A DNA stretch of 57,500 nt. Origin: Zygnema cylindricum. Lineage: Eukaryota; Streptophyta; Zygnematophyceae; Zygnematales; Zygnemataceae. The position numbers and the translations under genes were made by a program. Positions 43,916-54,417 of the stretch are shown here, one piece after another. The stretch lies in assembly GCA_037447655.1 (NCBI GenBank), contig JBBHKE010001198.1, positions 74,179 through 131,678 on the forward strand. Direction: 5' to 3'. Under the pieces are notes generated by a model. That model searched no databases. It was not told the DNA's origin and worked only from the letters and a program-made list of their open reading frames with translations. Positions within the stretch are counted from its first letter, which is position 1. Every line of letters starts with the position of its first letter.

Positions 43916-44854
43916 TACCAAACTAACAATTTTTTTTGACTTTTAGCCAAATAGATTTTATTTCCAAAAAAGCGATGATAAGACCATCAATGTACAACAC
44001 ATAACTGTCATTAAAAAAAATTGATGACCAACAAAGGTAAAAGACCAAAATCCTAAAGGACTAAAAACACAATAAAGGTGGCATAAAAGCCTAAAAAAAA
44101 AAAAAAAAACAAGTATAACAAAAACTAAACTGTTGAAACAGTACAAACTACCCGAGACAATGAAGCTTGAGACTATGCCAACTAAATATCACAACTAAGA
44201 ATATTGTCTATATGCGTCGTGTGGCGCGGGGTAAGCCTCACAATCCTCGTCCATCAGTCACTACCATGCTCTGTCAGATAATGGCCGAAGCTTCGGAACA
44301 TTCAAGGACGACAAAGATGTGTTGGGGCTTAAAAGTCGACATGCCAGCCCGAGAAGGGTTGCTTAATTCTTTAACTTCGAAAGATCTTCGAGCGCAGTTG
44401 CGCAAAAGGTTGTCGAAAGACGAGTCTAAGGTCCCAAATATCTCCAAAGCAAATGGTGTGAAACTATCAGTTGGGTCTCAATGATCGTAGTCACGTTCTC
44501 TGGAAGTTGTCGCATCTCGAGCCGCAACACCAATATGTAATGTCGCGCGCGAGGAAACATTTGATATTGTAAGGTTCGTGAGGACTATGCCCGCAAATGT
44601 TATCGCCACACCATGTAGAAACGCATGATCCACACGAAGGCCTCCTGTACCCCTAGATTGAGAACATGGTTATAGTATGTGCGACACCTCGCGCTTCTTT
44701 ATGTACCCTGCTTCACAGCCCACGGCAACGATTGTATCCCGTACCATGTCGCGTGGTGTTGATGGCTCCCCATTATGTGAGCAACATAGAAATGGACCCC
44801 CTTCTCATTTATGTGTTGACCACAAATGCAGCAAGGCTTGCCTAATAAGGGAAG

Positions 44855-44912
44855 GGTGTGGGAAGCCAAGCCGTAAGCGAACTGGTGTGGGAAGCCAAGC
44901 CGTAAGCGAACT
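44855..44912. repeat. 29-bp exact tandem duplication
   Basis: Two identical adjacent copies of a unit beginning GGTGTGGGAAGCCAAGCCGT and ending GCGAACT. Confidence 0.9.
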
Positions 44913-45004
44913 ATAGCAAAAAATTGAAGAGAAGATAAAGAGAGCGAAATGAAAACTGGTGTAACGATAAGCCAAGCTCTAACTCCAAACCCCGAACACA
45001 ATCG

Positions 45005-45409
45005 AAGTCAACTCTACGCTTCAAGGCCTCACGTACATCCTTGAAATCTTGTTGTACTATACAATCATTTGATTGGATAGGTACTTCAGTAGTAGCGGGT
45101 CAAGAGAGGGACTAAGATTTAGGACTTAGAAAGTTTTGGAGGCTCCTCTCTCTGAAAGTGCTTTTGTATATAGAGGCCATCTTTGGCCAGCCATAACTCA
45201 TTGCTCAAGGGAGCAAATCCAGAGATTCTTTTTGTGTCTGACTCAAGGGAGTCGAGCCCTCACAATGATGAGGTTGGTCAGAACATTTGTCTAACCGGGT
45301 GGCTTTTATTTGGTCTGAAAGTCAAAAGAGCAATTGTTATCCGAGAGGCTTCAAACAAGCTGGATACTGGGCCAGTGGAGGTCACATAATTACAAATCTT
45401 AATATCACG
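45005..45409 (+). mobile_element. Family-2 LTR fragment (F2a), 3' part
   Basis: Aligns by eye with 51540-51920. Shared features are a TTGTACTATAC phrase, the TATA-like TTTTGTATATAGAGGCC, CCATAACTCATTGCTCA, TTCTTTTTGTGTCTGACTC and a final GTGGAGGTCACATAATTA. The upstream half found in F2b is missing, so this is a truncated copy. Confidence 0.65.
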
Positions 45410-45574
45410 ACGGTTTCCCAATATGTTGAAAAGAAGTAATTAATATTCACTTCTTAATTAAGACTTTAGAGTGAAGAGAGAGAGAGAGAGAGTCACCATG
45501 GCTTCCGGGATAGACTGAAAGAAACAGGCAGACAGGCAAACAGATTGATAGATTGCCAAAATGTTGCTCTGATG

Positions 45575-45630
45575 GAGATCTGAACTTGGGTAAACGTGTT
45601 ACTCAAATATACGCCTTAACCATTAAGGCG
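45575..45630 (-). other. tRNA-like module antisense within the family-2 LTR
   Basis: Minus strand: CGCCTTAATGGTTAAGGCG (45630-45612) forms a D-arm-like hairpin with the GG of an A-box. GTTCAGATCTC (45585-45575) resembles a B-box/T-loop about 27 nt downstream. It resembles a decayed tRNA-Ser/Leu-type gene or SINE head. Confidence 0.5.
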
Positions 45631-45832
45631 TTAACGAAACGATACATGTATTCAGTTTGCTATGTATATAAAGTGTTACGCAAAACGTCGCTCTCATAAA
45701 AAGATATTAAAATTGACGAAACGGCGTTTAAAGTCAAATAGCGCTCGCGGACGCGAATCTAACCGTGTAAAATACATAATCGGCAGACGTCGTCGCCCCC
45801 GCCAAACCCGAATAAATCTTTGGCGGCTTTCG

Positions 45833-47012
45833 TGTTGATATTTGTGTATTTTCTAGGTGTGTAAATAGGATAAAAAAAGGCAGAGGCAGTCTGCCTCTAA
45901 CCCCTCTCTCTAAGCCCCCACACTTGTTGTAGTCACTGAAGGCTGGATAGGGAGCTAGAGCCATGGCTGCCTAAGCTCTCTAGAAAAGACAGGGGTTAAA
46001 TTATGTAGACTTACCAAAAGTTAGATGATGGACCCAGGAATTGATCCTGGTACCTGCCGTCTGTCAATCTATCGTACCCGGTAGCTTTAACCGTTTAGTC
46101 TAGCGCTACTATTAAGACATATAAGGTTTGATAATTATTTAATTTGTTACACGAAGAATTTATCATTTAACTGGAAATATATACGTAGTGCATAGATACA
46201 GTTATATAAAGTACGAAGTACGATACAGTTACGAAATACATACCGCGCATTTTGTTTCACATCAAAAAGAATACTGCGCAAGTATTTATGACGGCTACGA
46301 TTGAAATCTGGATTTGATCGGACGGCCGCGAAGGATGCCGAGATCGCGAAATAGGATTTTGGCGGTTTGCGATCACCGCCACATCGAATGACACGTGGCA
46401 AAACCACATTGGATTGCAACAACTCCAGGGATTACGGAAACGAATCCTGATATGACATGTGTCGACATTTTGGCCATGTCGTACGATGGTCGTACAGAAA
46501 GTACAGCGGCACCTGTACTTTTCTGTATGACACAGTATTTTAATTGGTTGCTCTACTTCAGTAGATAGAGTTTTAGAGGTGGAATAGGACTTAGAAAATT
46601 TTGGGTAGGTAGCTGCCTCTCCCAGAGAGCACCTTGTATAAATGGCAAACTTTGCCTAGCCATAACTATCAATTTACTTGACCATTTGCAATGATTCTTT
46701 TTGCTGCGGACTCAAAGGAGTCCAGGCTATACAAGGATGTAGTCGGTTAGAGCTTTTGTCTGCCAAGGTGGGTGCATTTATAAGGGAAAGTCAAAGTGGG
46801 TGAATGTGTCCAAATCTCATATTCTAACTTTGCATTCTGTGGTGGAACTGAGCACACAGAAAGTGTTATTTCACAAGGGTGAATCTTTATTGGGGTTCTG
46901 ATTGTCAAAGGGTCAGTCATTTGGGTTTATATCAAGTTAGGAGTTGGCACTATCAAGATTACCTTCTTTGGATCTGCCTGCTCTGAGGGCTAATGGAGGT
47001 CTCATAGTTTCA
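45833..47012 (+). repeat. 5' LTR (copy A) of the Copia element
   Basis: Begins TGTTGATATTTG and ends ATAGTTTCA, 1,180 bp. A TATAAA box is at 46637-46642, followed by the transcript-start region. Highly similar to copy C. Confidence 0.88.
46025..46125 (-). other. tRNA-like module (A and B boxes) antisense within LTR A
   Basis: On the minus strand, TAGACTAAACGG (46102-46091) fits the pol III A-box TRGYNNARNNGG with one mismatch. About 43 nt later GGATCAATTCC (46047-46037) fits the B-box GGTTCGANNCC at 9 of 11 positions, inside a T-arm-like hairpin CCAGG-ATCAATT-CCTGG. Equivalent modules occur in LTR C (50433-50498) and, in the opposite orientation, LTR B (48069-48134). It is not an intact tRNA gene. 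Confidence 0.55.
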
Positions 47013-47013
47013 A

Positions 47014-47028
47014 GTTATGGGCCCACCA
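47014..47028 (+). promoter_or_regulatory. Primer-binding site for the anticodon region of initiator tRNA-Met
   Basis: GTTATGGGCCCACCA begins one base after the 5' LTR. It is complementary to UGGUGGGCCCAUAAC, the anticodon stem-loop (anticodon CAU) of eukaryotic initiator tRNA-Met. It is not complementary to the 3' CCA end. This is the half-tRNA priming arrangement known from Drosophila copia. Confidence 0.8.
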
Positions 47029-47079
47029 TCTTGGGTGCCTATGTTCGATGGTATAGACTTCACTTGCTGGGAGTTTACT

Positions 47080-47136
47080 ATGGAGGGATTGCTTTTCGTG
47101 AAGCACTTATGGGGAATTGTTTCGGGACAAGTGAGA
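47080..47136 (+). pseudogene. N-terminal gag codons, cut off by the solo LTR
   Basis: An ATG at 47080 opens a short frame which, once the solo LTR and one TGAGA copy are discounted, continues in phase with the gag frame at 48344. This makes it the probable original gag start; inference from phase only. Confidence 0.55.
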
Positions 47137-48338
47137 TGAAACTCTGAGACCTCCATTGGCCCTCAGAGTATGCAGATCCAAAAGAAGCAAATCTAGATAG
47201 TGCCGACTCCAACTTGATATAAACCCAAATGACTGACCCCTTGACAGTCAAAACCCCAATATAGATTCACCCCTGTGAAATAACACTTTCTGTGTGCTCA
47301 GTTCCACCACAGAATGCAAAGTTAGAATATGAGATTTGGACACATTCACCCACTTTGACTTTCCCTTAGAAATACAGCCACCCTGGCAGACAAAAACTCT
47401 GACCGACTACACCCCTGTGTAGCCTGGACTCCCTCGAGTCCGCAGCAAAAAGAATCACTGTAAATGGTCAAGTAAATTGATAGTTATGGCTGCCCAAAGT
47501 TTGCCATTTATACAGGGTGCTCTCTGGGAGAGGCAGCTGCCTACCCAAAATTTTCTAAGTCCTATTCCCTCTCTAAAACTCTATCTAGTGAAGTACGGCA
47601 CCAATCAAATTACTGTGTCGTACAGAAAAGTACAGGTGCCGGTGTACTTTCTGTACGGCCATTGTACGACATGGCCAAAATGTCGACACGTGTCAAATCA
47701 GGATTAGTTCCTGTAATCTCCGGAATTCCCGTAATCCAATGTTATTACGCCACGTGTTATCTGACGTGGCAAAGACCGTAAAACGCCAAAAGTACATTTC
47801 CGTGATCGCGGCGCCTATCGCGGCCGTCCGATCAAAACCGGCTATAATCCTAGCCGCTGAAATTCGTCGCGCGGTATTCGTTTCGCTATCGAAACAAATG
47901 CGCGGTATTTGTTTCGCTATCGAAACAAATGCGCGGTATCCGTTCTGTCCACATAGCGTACTTCGTACTGAATCAAACTGTATCTATGTACAAAGTATCT
48001 ATAAGCCGTTAAACGGATTTATCCACATATAAAGATTAATATATTTATCAAACCCTATATATCATTCCTAGACTTAACGGCTAGAGCTAACGGCTAATGC
48101 CGGTTGACGGACGGCAGGTACCAGGATCAATTCCTGCGTCCGACACCTAACTTTTGGTAAGTCTACCTAATTCACCCCTTGTCTTCTCTAGAGAGCCTAG
48201 GCAGCCATGGCTCTAGCTCCCTATCCAGCCTTCAGTGACTACAACAAGTGTGGGGGCTTGGATAGGGGAGTTAGAGGCAGACCGCCTCAGCTCTTTTTCT
48301 ATCCTAATACAGACCTAGAAAATACTCAAATATCAACA
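47137..48338 (-). mobile_element. Solo LTR (copy B) inserted in the gag leader, inverted
   Basis: An LTR of the same family in reverse orientation (TGAAACTCTGAG... to ...ATCAACA), 1,202 bp. It is flanked by the exact duplication TGAGA (47132-47136 and 48339-48343). No internal sequence is attached, so it was left by recombination between two LTRs after a separate insertion. It breaks the gag reading frame, whose first codons lie before 47137. Confidence 0.9.
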
Positions 48339-48343
48339 TGAGA

Positions 48344-49235
48344 TGTCCACCACCTGGCTTTGGAGGAGCTTACTATAGAGAATCATCTGAGGCTGCCCAG
48401 AATATCAACCGGAGTTCAAATGCAACGGAAGGTGAAGGGAAAAACCGTTTCGTGGATGGGGAAAAATGGGAGAAGGGAAAAGGAACATCGATGGTGAGGG
48501 GAGCTAAGCTCTTAACTATGGTTCCATTTGTAGGGATTAAAACTGAAGAAAATGACAGAAAAACATGGGAATACAAAAACACTATAGCAAAGCATCTCAT
48601 ACTTAGAAACGTGTCTAACTCAATAGCTATCACTGTTATAAACTTAATGAAGTCTTCAGAGATATGGGAAGCACTAAGTTAGATTTATAAGAGTAAGACT
48701 ATTCAGAGGCAGCAATTAGTAAACCAAGAAATAGATGCCTATGTTTATAAAGGCGATAGCATGATAGAGTTTTGCAATGATATTGCTGCGCTATATGTTG
48801 AGTTTGCTAGTGCGGGATATGTAGAACCTGAGGAGAGGAAGATTAATACACTACTGATGAAACTCCCAGATGAGTATGAAAAAATCATTTGTCGTATGCA
48901 GGCAATGGATGGCTCCTCATGGACTTAGAGCTTTACCATGGGGATAATTCTTGTGAGGGAAAGCACTTTGGAGCTTCGTAGGGGAAGTGACAGTGTGAAT
49001 GCATTTACTGCTGGTGGTGATTGGCGGAAGCGTGATGAGAGGAACGGCGGTGACGAGCGGAAGCGTGATGAGAGGAACGGTGGTGACGAGCTGAAGCGTG
49101 ATGAGAGGAAGAAAGACAAAGGTAGACCTTATCGGAACTTTGGTGGAAAGAGAGGGAGAGGAAAAGAAAGGGAGTTTTGAAAAAGGGGGTTTGCTTCTTT
49201 TGTAGGGAACCGGGTCATTATATGGAGGAATGCCC
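48344..49235 (+). pseudogene. Copia gag with zinc knuckle, broken by stops and a frameshift
   Basis: Encodes a UBN2-type Copia gag: TWEYKNTIAKHLILRNVSNS, IAITVINLMKSSEIWEAL, then MKLPDEYEKII. In-frame stops occur at 48680 (TAG), 48926 (TAG) and 49178 (TGA). After a shift of frame a CCHC zinc knuckle appears at 49192-49233 (C-F-F-C, H, C with CX2CX4HX4C spacing), the nucleic-acid-binding end of gag. A repeated basic block of about 10 codons (RKRDERNGGDE) precedes it. The gag packages element RNA; this copy cannot make the intact protein. Confidence 0.85.
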
Positions 49236-49261
49236 TTGTTTGGAAAAACTTAGAAGTTGGA

Positions 49262-50213
49262 ATGTGGATAATGGAGGAAGAAGGGGAAGAGGAGAAAGAG
49301 GATGAAGATATTTTAGAGCTTCTCCGGATTAGTAATATGGGGAAGAGAGAAAAGCACCCAGAAATTCCACGAAAGCAACAGTGTGCTTTTGGAGGTATAA
49401 GGGAAGAAAAGAGAAAGGAGGTACTTGAGGATGTCGAGGAGTGTAGAGTGTATGACTTAGAAATGAGAAAGTCAGATCTAGGATCCATTAGTGAAAACGG
49501 GAAAGATAAAATTAATGACGATTATTTTTTAGATAATAGGGAAATAGAGAACTCGTCGGAAAGGGAGACTTCAACGGATTCCGAGGAAAGGGGAGAAGTG
49601 AAACTCGAAGAGGTTTTAAAGGATAGGGGGTAGGAGAAATATTTGATTAAAGGTTTAGGGGAGAAGAAATATTTATTGGGAATTAACATAGAAAGTGATA
49701 GAAGAAAGAATTCCATGGGAGAGAGTGAGGGAAGTTCAGAAAATGGGGTAGTTATCATGGATAAAAATATGAGTACGGAAGATGTAGATCTTATGAAGAA
49801 CTTAGTGGGGACTAGTGTTTTTTGGGAATATTTGGGGGTGGATGGATTTGACATCACTACTTGGTGTGATGTCGCTTGTGAAGATGTGCCTGTAAAAGGG
49901 TTATCATCCGGGTATATGTTGCAGATTGGAGATGGGGCTGGCTGTTTGGATTGCAAGAGAGAAATCGGGTTGTGTGTGGATGAAAAAGTGATGAGGTGGA
50001 TAAAATCTTTGCTCGAGGTTATGAAAATTGGGATGCTTAATAAAATATGTGATCAACAAGATCGAATGTTTATTTCAACTCATCTAATGGACCTTTTAAA
50101 ATGTGATGGTATTGTCATAAAGGTATATAAAAGGAAAAGGAAAAAAAAAAAGAAAAAAAAATGTGAGGGAGTATTTTGGTTTTTTTGTGTGGGAGTTGAA
50201 AGGAAAATAGACT
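49262..50213 (+). pseudogene. Remnant of Copia pol (end of RT and RNase H), decayed
   Basis: Same forward frame as the broken gag, with a stop at 49631. After an acidic linker, KGLGEKKYLLGINIESDRR resembles the Copia RT C-terminal signature (LGE-KY-LGI-I-RD). The later stretch GLSSGYMLQIGDGAG and MRWIKSLLEVMKIG resembles the RNase H segment (ST-GYVF-LGGGA, then IWLRRLLE), with the TEAEY core deleted. Sequence ends in Lys repeats before the polypurine tract. The alignment is from memory and should be tested. Confidence 0.55.
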
Positions 50214-50215
50214 AG

Positions 50216-50228
50216 AAAATAAGGGGAG
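50216..50228 (+). promoter_or_regulatory. Polypurine tract of the Copia element
   Basis: AAAATAAGGGGAG directly precedes the TG of the 3' LTR, the expected place for plus-strand DNA priming. Confidence 0.8.
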
Positions 50229-51407
50229 TGTTGATATTTTTGTATTTTCTAGGTGTGTAAATATGATAGAAAAAGGCAGAGGCGGTCTGCCTCTAACTCC
50301 CCTCTCCAAATCCCCACACTTGTTGTAGTCACTGAAGGCTGGATAGGGAGCTAGAGCCATGGTTGCCTAAGCTCTCTAGAGAAGACAAGGGTTAAATTGT
50401 GTTGACTTACCAAAAGTTAGATGAAGGACCCAGGAATTGATCCCGGTACCTGCCGTCTGTCAATCTATCATACCCGGTAGCTTTAACCGTTTAGTCTAGC
50501 GCTAGTATTAAGACATATAAGGTTTGATAATTATTTAATTCGTTACACCTAAACTTTATCATTTAACTGGAAATATATACGTAGTGCATAGATACAGTTA
50601 TATAAAGTACGAAGTACGATACAGTTCCGAAATACATACCGCGCATTTTGTTTCACATCAAAAAGAATACCGCGCAAGTATTTATGACGGCTACGATTGA
50701 AATCCGGATTTGATCGGACGACCGCGAAGGATGCCGAGATCGCGGAATAGGATTTTGGCGGTTTGTGATCACCGCCACATCGAATGACACGTGGCAAAAC
50801 CACATTGGATTGCGGCAACTCCGGTGATTACGGAAACGAATCCCGATATGACATGTGTCGACATTTTGGCCATGTCGTACGATGGCCGTACAGAAAGTAC
50901 AGCGGCACCTGTACTTTTGTGTACGACACAGTATTTTGATTGGTGTTGTACTTCAGTAGATAGAGTTTTAGAGGGGGAATAGGACTTAGAAAATTTTGGG
51001 TTGGTAGCTGCCTCTCCCAGAGAGCACCTTGTATAAATGGCAAACTTTGCCCAGCCATAACTATCAATTTACTTGACCATTTGCAGTGATTCTTTTTGCT
51101 GCGGACTCAGGGGAGTCCAAGCAACACAGGGGTGTAGTCGGTCAGAGCTTTTGTCTGCCAGGGTGGCTACATTTATAAGGGAAAGTCAAAGTGGGTGAAT
51201 GTGTCCAAATCTCATATTCTAACTTTGAATTCTGTGGTGGAACTGAGCACACAGAAAGTGTTATTTCACAGGGGTGAATCTATATTGGGGTTTCGACTGT
51301 CAAGGGGTCAAGCATTTGGGTTTATATCAAGGTAGGAGTTGGCACTATCTAGATTAGCTTCTTTGGATCTGCCTACTCTGAGGGCCAATGGAGGTCTCAG
51401 AGTTTCA
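50229..51407 (+). repeat. 3' LTR (copy C) of the Copia element
   Basis: Begins TGTTGATATTTT and ends AGAGTTTCA, 1,179 bp, preceded by the polypurine tract and followed by the duplication TTTCG. Confidence 0.88.
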
Positions 51408-51920
51408 TTTCGAACATAGCGGCGCGCTGTGCCAGGTGGCACCACATCATTGGACGCCGGAAATGATGGGAGGAGGAACGATTGCTCCCATGTTGACAAG
51501 TGTCAACCAGAAGGCCATGTTGTACAATGGTTGTTCAAGAAGTACAATCGGCCACTGTACCTTCTTGTACTATACACCCTTTTGATTTGCCGAGGGTAGA
51601 GTAGTAAATAGTTGTGAGTAGGAGTTAAGGGACTTAGCGTGTTTGAGGCGCCTCTCTCCAGGTGACCTTTTGTATTTATAGGCCATCTTTGGCCAACCAT
51701 AACTTACTGCTCACGAGAGCAAATTCAGTTATTCTTTTTGCGTTTGACTCTGGGGAGTCTTGTCCTCACAGGGTTGAGGGTGGTCAGATTATTTGTGTGC
51801 TTGGGCGGCACTTATTCAGTGGGAAAGTGAAAGGGTCAAATATTATCCTAGAGGCTTTACATTGGCTGCTTATTCTGTGGGTTAATGGAGACCACATAAT
51901 TTTATACTTGCTAAACATGC

Positions 51921-53156
51921 CAATAAATTTGTACCGCGATAAATCGAAGCGATGTTGGGTTTCAAAAAAAAGCAACAGACCATCCCCTCGTGGTAGAGGT
52001 CATAATAGGGTACCCCTATCCGTACTTGATCCGTACCTCGTCGACCGCGTCGAGTGTGACACTGATCCGGGTTCCAAATTTTGGTGGCCATCAGATTCCG
52101 CCGGGTGATTAAAAAAAAAAAAAAACGGGTATAGCCGTGTACGCAAAAAATAAAAAAAATGAAGATTTCGCAGGTTCAGTATAAGATTGGGAACTGGGTA
52201 ACAATTCAGAAGCATGCAATAACGCAACTGGATTCTGGGTGTTTAAATTTTGAAAAAAAAAATGTCGGATTCGGGTTTTCGAAATTTCGCCTTTTGTGAC
52301 TTGTTCCACGTGGCGCACCCCCAACCGTCTGAAGAAGGGGTGAGGGGTTGGGTGTGGAGTGTGGGGGGAGGGTGATCTTCTGTATAATTCACTGTACAAA
52401 ATATGTCACAAGAGCAATTAAGGCCACGAGTATCGAACCTAAACCACCATTGATTATTGGGAGGCTAGCTTGTATACGGGCAAGCTGCCCTTGAGGCCGA
52501 TCAAAAACCTCATGCCCAAGTAACTCTAAAAAGATGGTCGTCGAAGTATTTAAGACAAGACAACAAAAAATCGTTACTGGTAAAGATCGAGCGAGAGAGA
52601 AAAAACATCGAGTAAAACAACGTGTTAGGACCGTAGACACCACGTGGGATTTTGAAAGCTTGGAAAGGATGCACAGTGCTATACGTCCTCCAACATCGCA
52701 TCAATTAAGCATTAAGTTACAAAGGACCGGGATCGTATGGAACAAACCAAAGCTTTGATGCCCTTTCCTGAAGGCACGATACAATAACCTATGGGGAGAT
52801 TACCTACCCTATGAGCACCAAACTATACATTTCGACGGTTTTTGGAGGCATCATGTTTTATTAATTCCCTTGCATTAACAACCTGGAATTAGAAATACCC
52901 TAAGAAACATTATCTCGTCAACATCCACTCTCATGTTGAAGCATGTTACGCACGTCCAAGAATTAAGATTTGAGAGGGCAGTCGCCAACGTGCGATTCGA
53001 GCTTCTCCAAGGGCTTTTTTTATGTTCCTCATGTCCGCTTTCTTTCCAGCAGGGGCCTCGGTTGTGGAGTTTGGCTATTTTTTTTTCCATATTTTCCCCA
53101 CTTTACTGTTCACGCCTGCTCAATTTAACACCATACTTAGGTTCAAGCTTGGCCCC
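51921..53156. other. Stretch without a supported gene; possible RT relic
   Basis: No intact gene is seen. On the minus strand near 52389-52560, a short frame reads QLARIQASLPIINGGLGS, resembling the L-P-GGLG motif downstream of LINE reverse transcriptases, but it is too short to be sure. The rest is AT-rich or low complexity. Confidence 0.3.
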
Positions 53157-54417
53157 TGAAACTCTGTGTGCTCCATTGCCCACAGAAATCGCAGATCCAA
53201 AAGATGCTAATCTAGATAGTGCCGACTCCTAACTTGATATAAACCCAAATGACTGACCCCTTGACAGTCAGAACCCCAACACCGCTTCACCCCTGTGAAA
53301 TAACACTTTCTTTGTGCTCAGTTCCACCACAGAATGCAAAGTTAGAATATGAGGTTTGGACACATTCACCCACTTTGAATTTCCCTTAGAAATGCAGCCA
53401 CCTTGACAACAAAAGCTCTGACCGACTACACCTCTGTGTAGCTTAGACTCCCCTGAGTCCGTAGCAAAAAGAATCACTGAAAATGGTCAAGTAAATTGAT
53501 TGTTATGGCTGCCCAAAGTTAGCCTTTTATACAAGATGCTCTCTCAAAGAGGCGACTACCTACCGGAAATATTCTAAGTCCTATTCCCTCTCTAAAACCC
53601 CTTTTAATGAAGTACGGCGCTAATCACAGGACTGTACCGTACAGAAAAGTACGAGCACCGGTGTTCTTTTTGTATGGCAACTGTACCATAGGGCCATACA
53701 GGTGACATCTGTTACATCCGAATTTGTTTTCTTGTACTCCGGGAATCTCGCAAACCCGTACGATGTCGCCACGTGTCAACAGGAGTGGTGGCGTCCGAAA
53801 AAAGCCAAAACGCCCTATCCGCAATCTCGGCTCTTACCATGGCCGTTCGATGAATACCCGAATTTAATCCTAGCCGTAGAAAAGAATGTTGTTTCGATAA
53901 TTCTGTGCGGTCCGGAATTTGTGCGCACTAATTCATTTCCGTGTATTGCTTGTCCCGTAATCAGTTTAATGAAAGGTGATGCGTATTAATGTTTATTCAT
54001 TTATCGTATTCTATATTGTCTAGCAATGATCCTAGACTATAGGATAAAGCTATCGGCTGTCAAAGTCTTGACGGACGACAGATACTAGTATCAAATCCTG
54101 GATCCGTCAAGATCCATTCCAGTAAAACCTCCCATACCTCCCATATAGGATAAAGCTACTGGCTGTCAGAGTCTCTACGGACGGCAGATACTAGGATCAA
54201 ATCCTGGACCGTCAAGATCCATTTTAGTAAAACCTTCCATTATCTACTCCTGTCACTCACTCACTCTGGAGAGCTTAGATAGCCATGGCTCTAACTCCCT
54301 TTCTAGCCTTCAATGACTACAACAAGTGTGGGGGCTTGGAGAAGGGAGTTAGAGGCAGACTGCCTCTGCTCTTTTTCCTATCCTAATAAAGACCTAGAAA
54401 ATACTCAAATTTCAACA
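53157..54417 (-). mobile_element. Family-1 LTR (copy D), inverted
   Basis: Reverse-oriented LTR from TGAAACTCTGTG to TTTCAACA, 1,261 bp. It is longer than the other copies because a segment of about 105 bp is tandemly duplicated. The flanks GCCCC and ACCCC differ at one of five bases, compatible with an old solo LTR. Alternatively the adjoining minus-strand AGATGAGGGGGT could be a polypurine tract, making D the 3' LTR of an element lying to its right. Confidence 0.78.
54033..54240. repeat. ~105-bp tandem duplication inside LTR D
   Basis: Two adjacent diverged copies, each running from AGGATAAAGCTA through GACGGACGACAGATACTAGT or its equivalent to AAAACCTCCCAT/AAAACCTTCCAT. The duplicated unit is the tRNA-like module of this LTR family. 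Confidence 0.8.

Larger units (their letters stand above)
43763..45004. other. Stretch without a recognisable gene
   Basis: Apart from the two short tandem repeats listed separately I see no supported gene. Several open frames of 60-105 codons occur (for example 44167-44484), but none has recognisable motifs, a family resemblance or splice context. It may be decayed transposon DNA. Confidence 0.5.
45833..51407 (+). mobile_element. Internally deleted Copia-type LTR retrotransposon with TTTCG target duplication
   Basis: Complete element: 5' LTR 45833-47012, primer-binding site 47014-47028, damaged gag and a short RT/RNase H remnant, polypurine tract about 50216-50228, 3' LTR 50229-51407. TTTCG precedes (45828-45832) and follows (51408-51412). 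The internal region, once the nested solo LTR is discounted, is only about 2 kb, so protease, integrase and most of the reverse transcriptase are absent. It is non-autonomous, and its gag has stop codons and a frameshift, so it is not functional for protein. Confidence 0.88.
45424..51920 (+). mobile_element. Family-2 LTR (F2b), split by the Copia insertion
   Basis: Left part 45424-45832 (starting TGTTGAAAAG) and right part about 51408-51920 were one LTR of roughly 0.9 kb before the Copia element inserted; TTTCG is repeated at the split. A TATA-like TTTTGTATTTATAGGCC lies in the right part. CCAATA occurs just before the left end and at the right end, a possible target duplication, though the 3' terminus is not a clean CA. 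No internal coding region is attached, so it may be a solo LTR. Confidence 0.6.

Noticed and set aside
46037-46102. Genuine tRNA gene in the LTRs
   Set aside because: The A and B boxes fit, but no complete acceptor stem or anticodon stem can be formed, so it is only tRNA-like.
47137-48338. LTR B as the 5' LTR of the gag-bearing element
   Set aside because: It is in the opposite orientation and has its own TGAGA duplication; the 5' LTR is copy A, which shares the TTTCG duplication with copy C.
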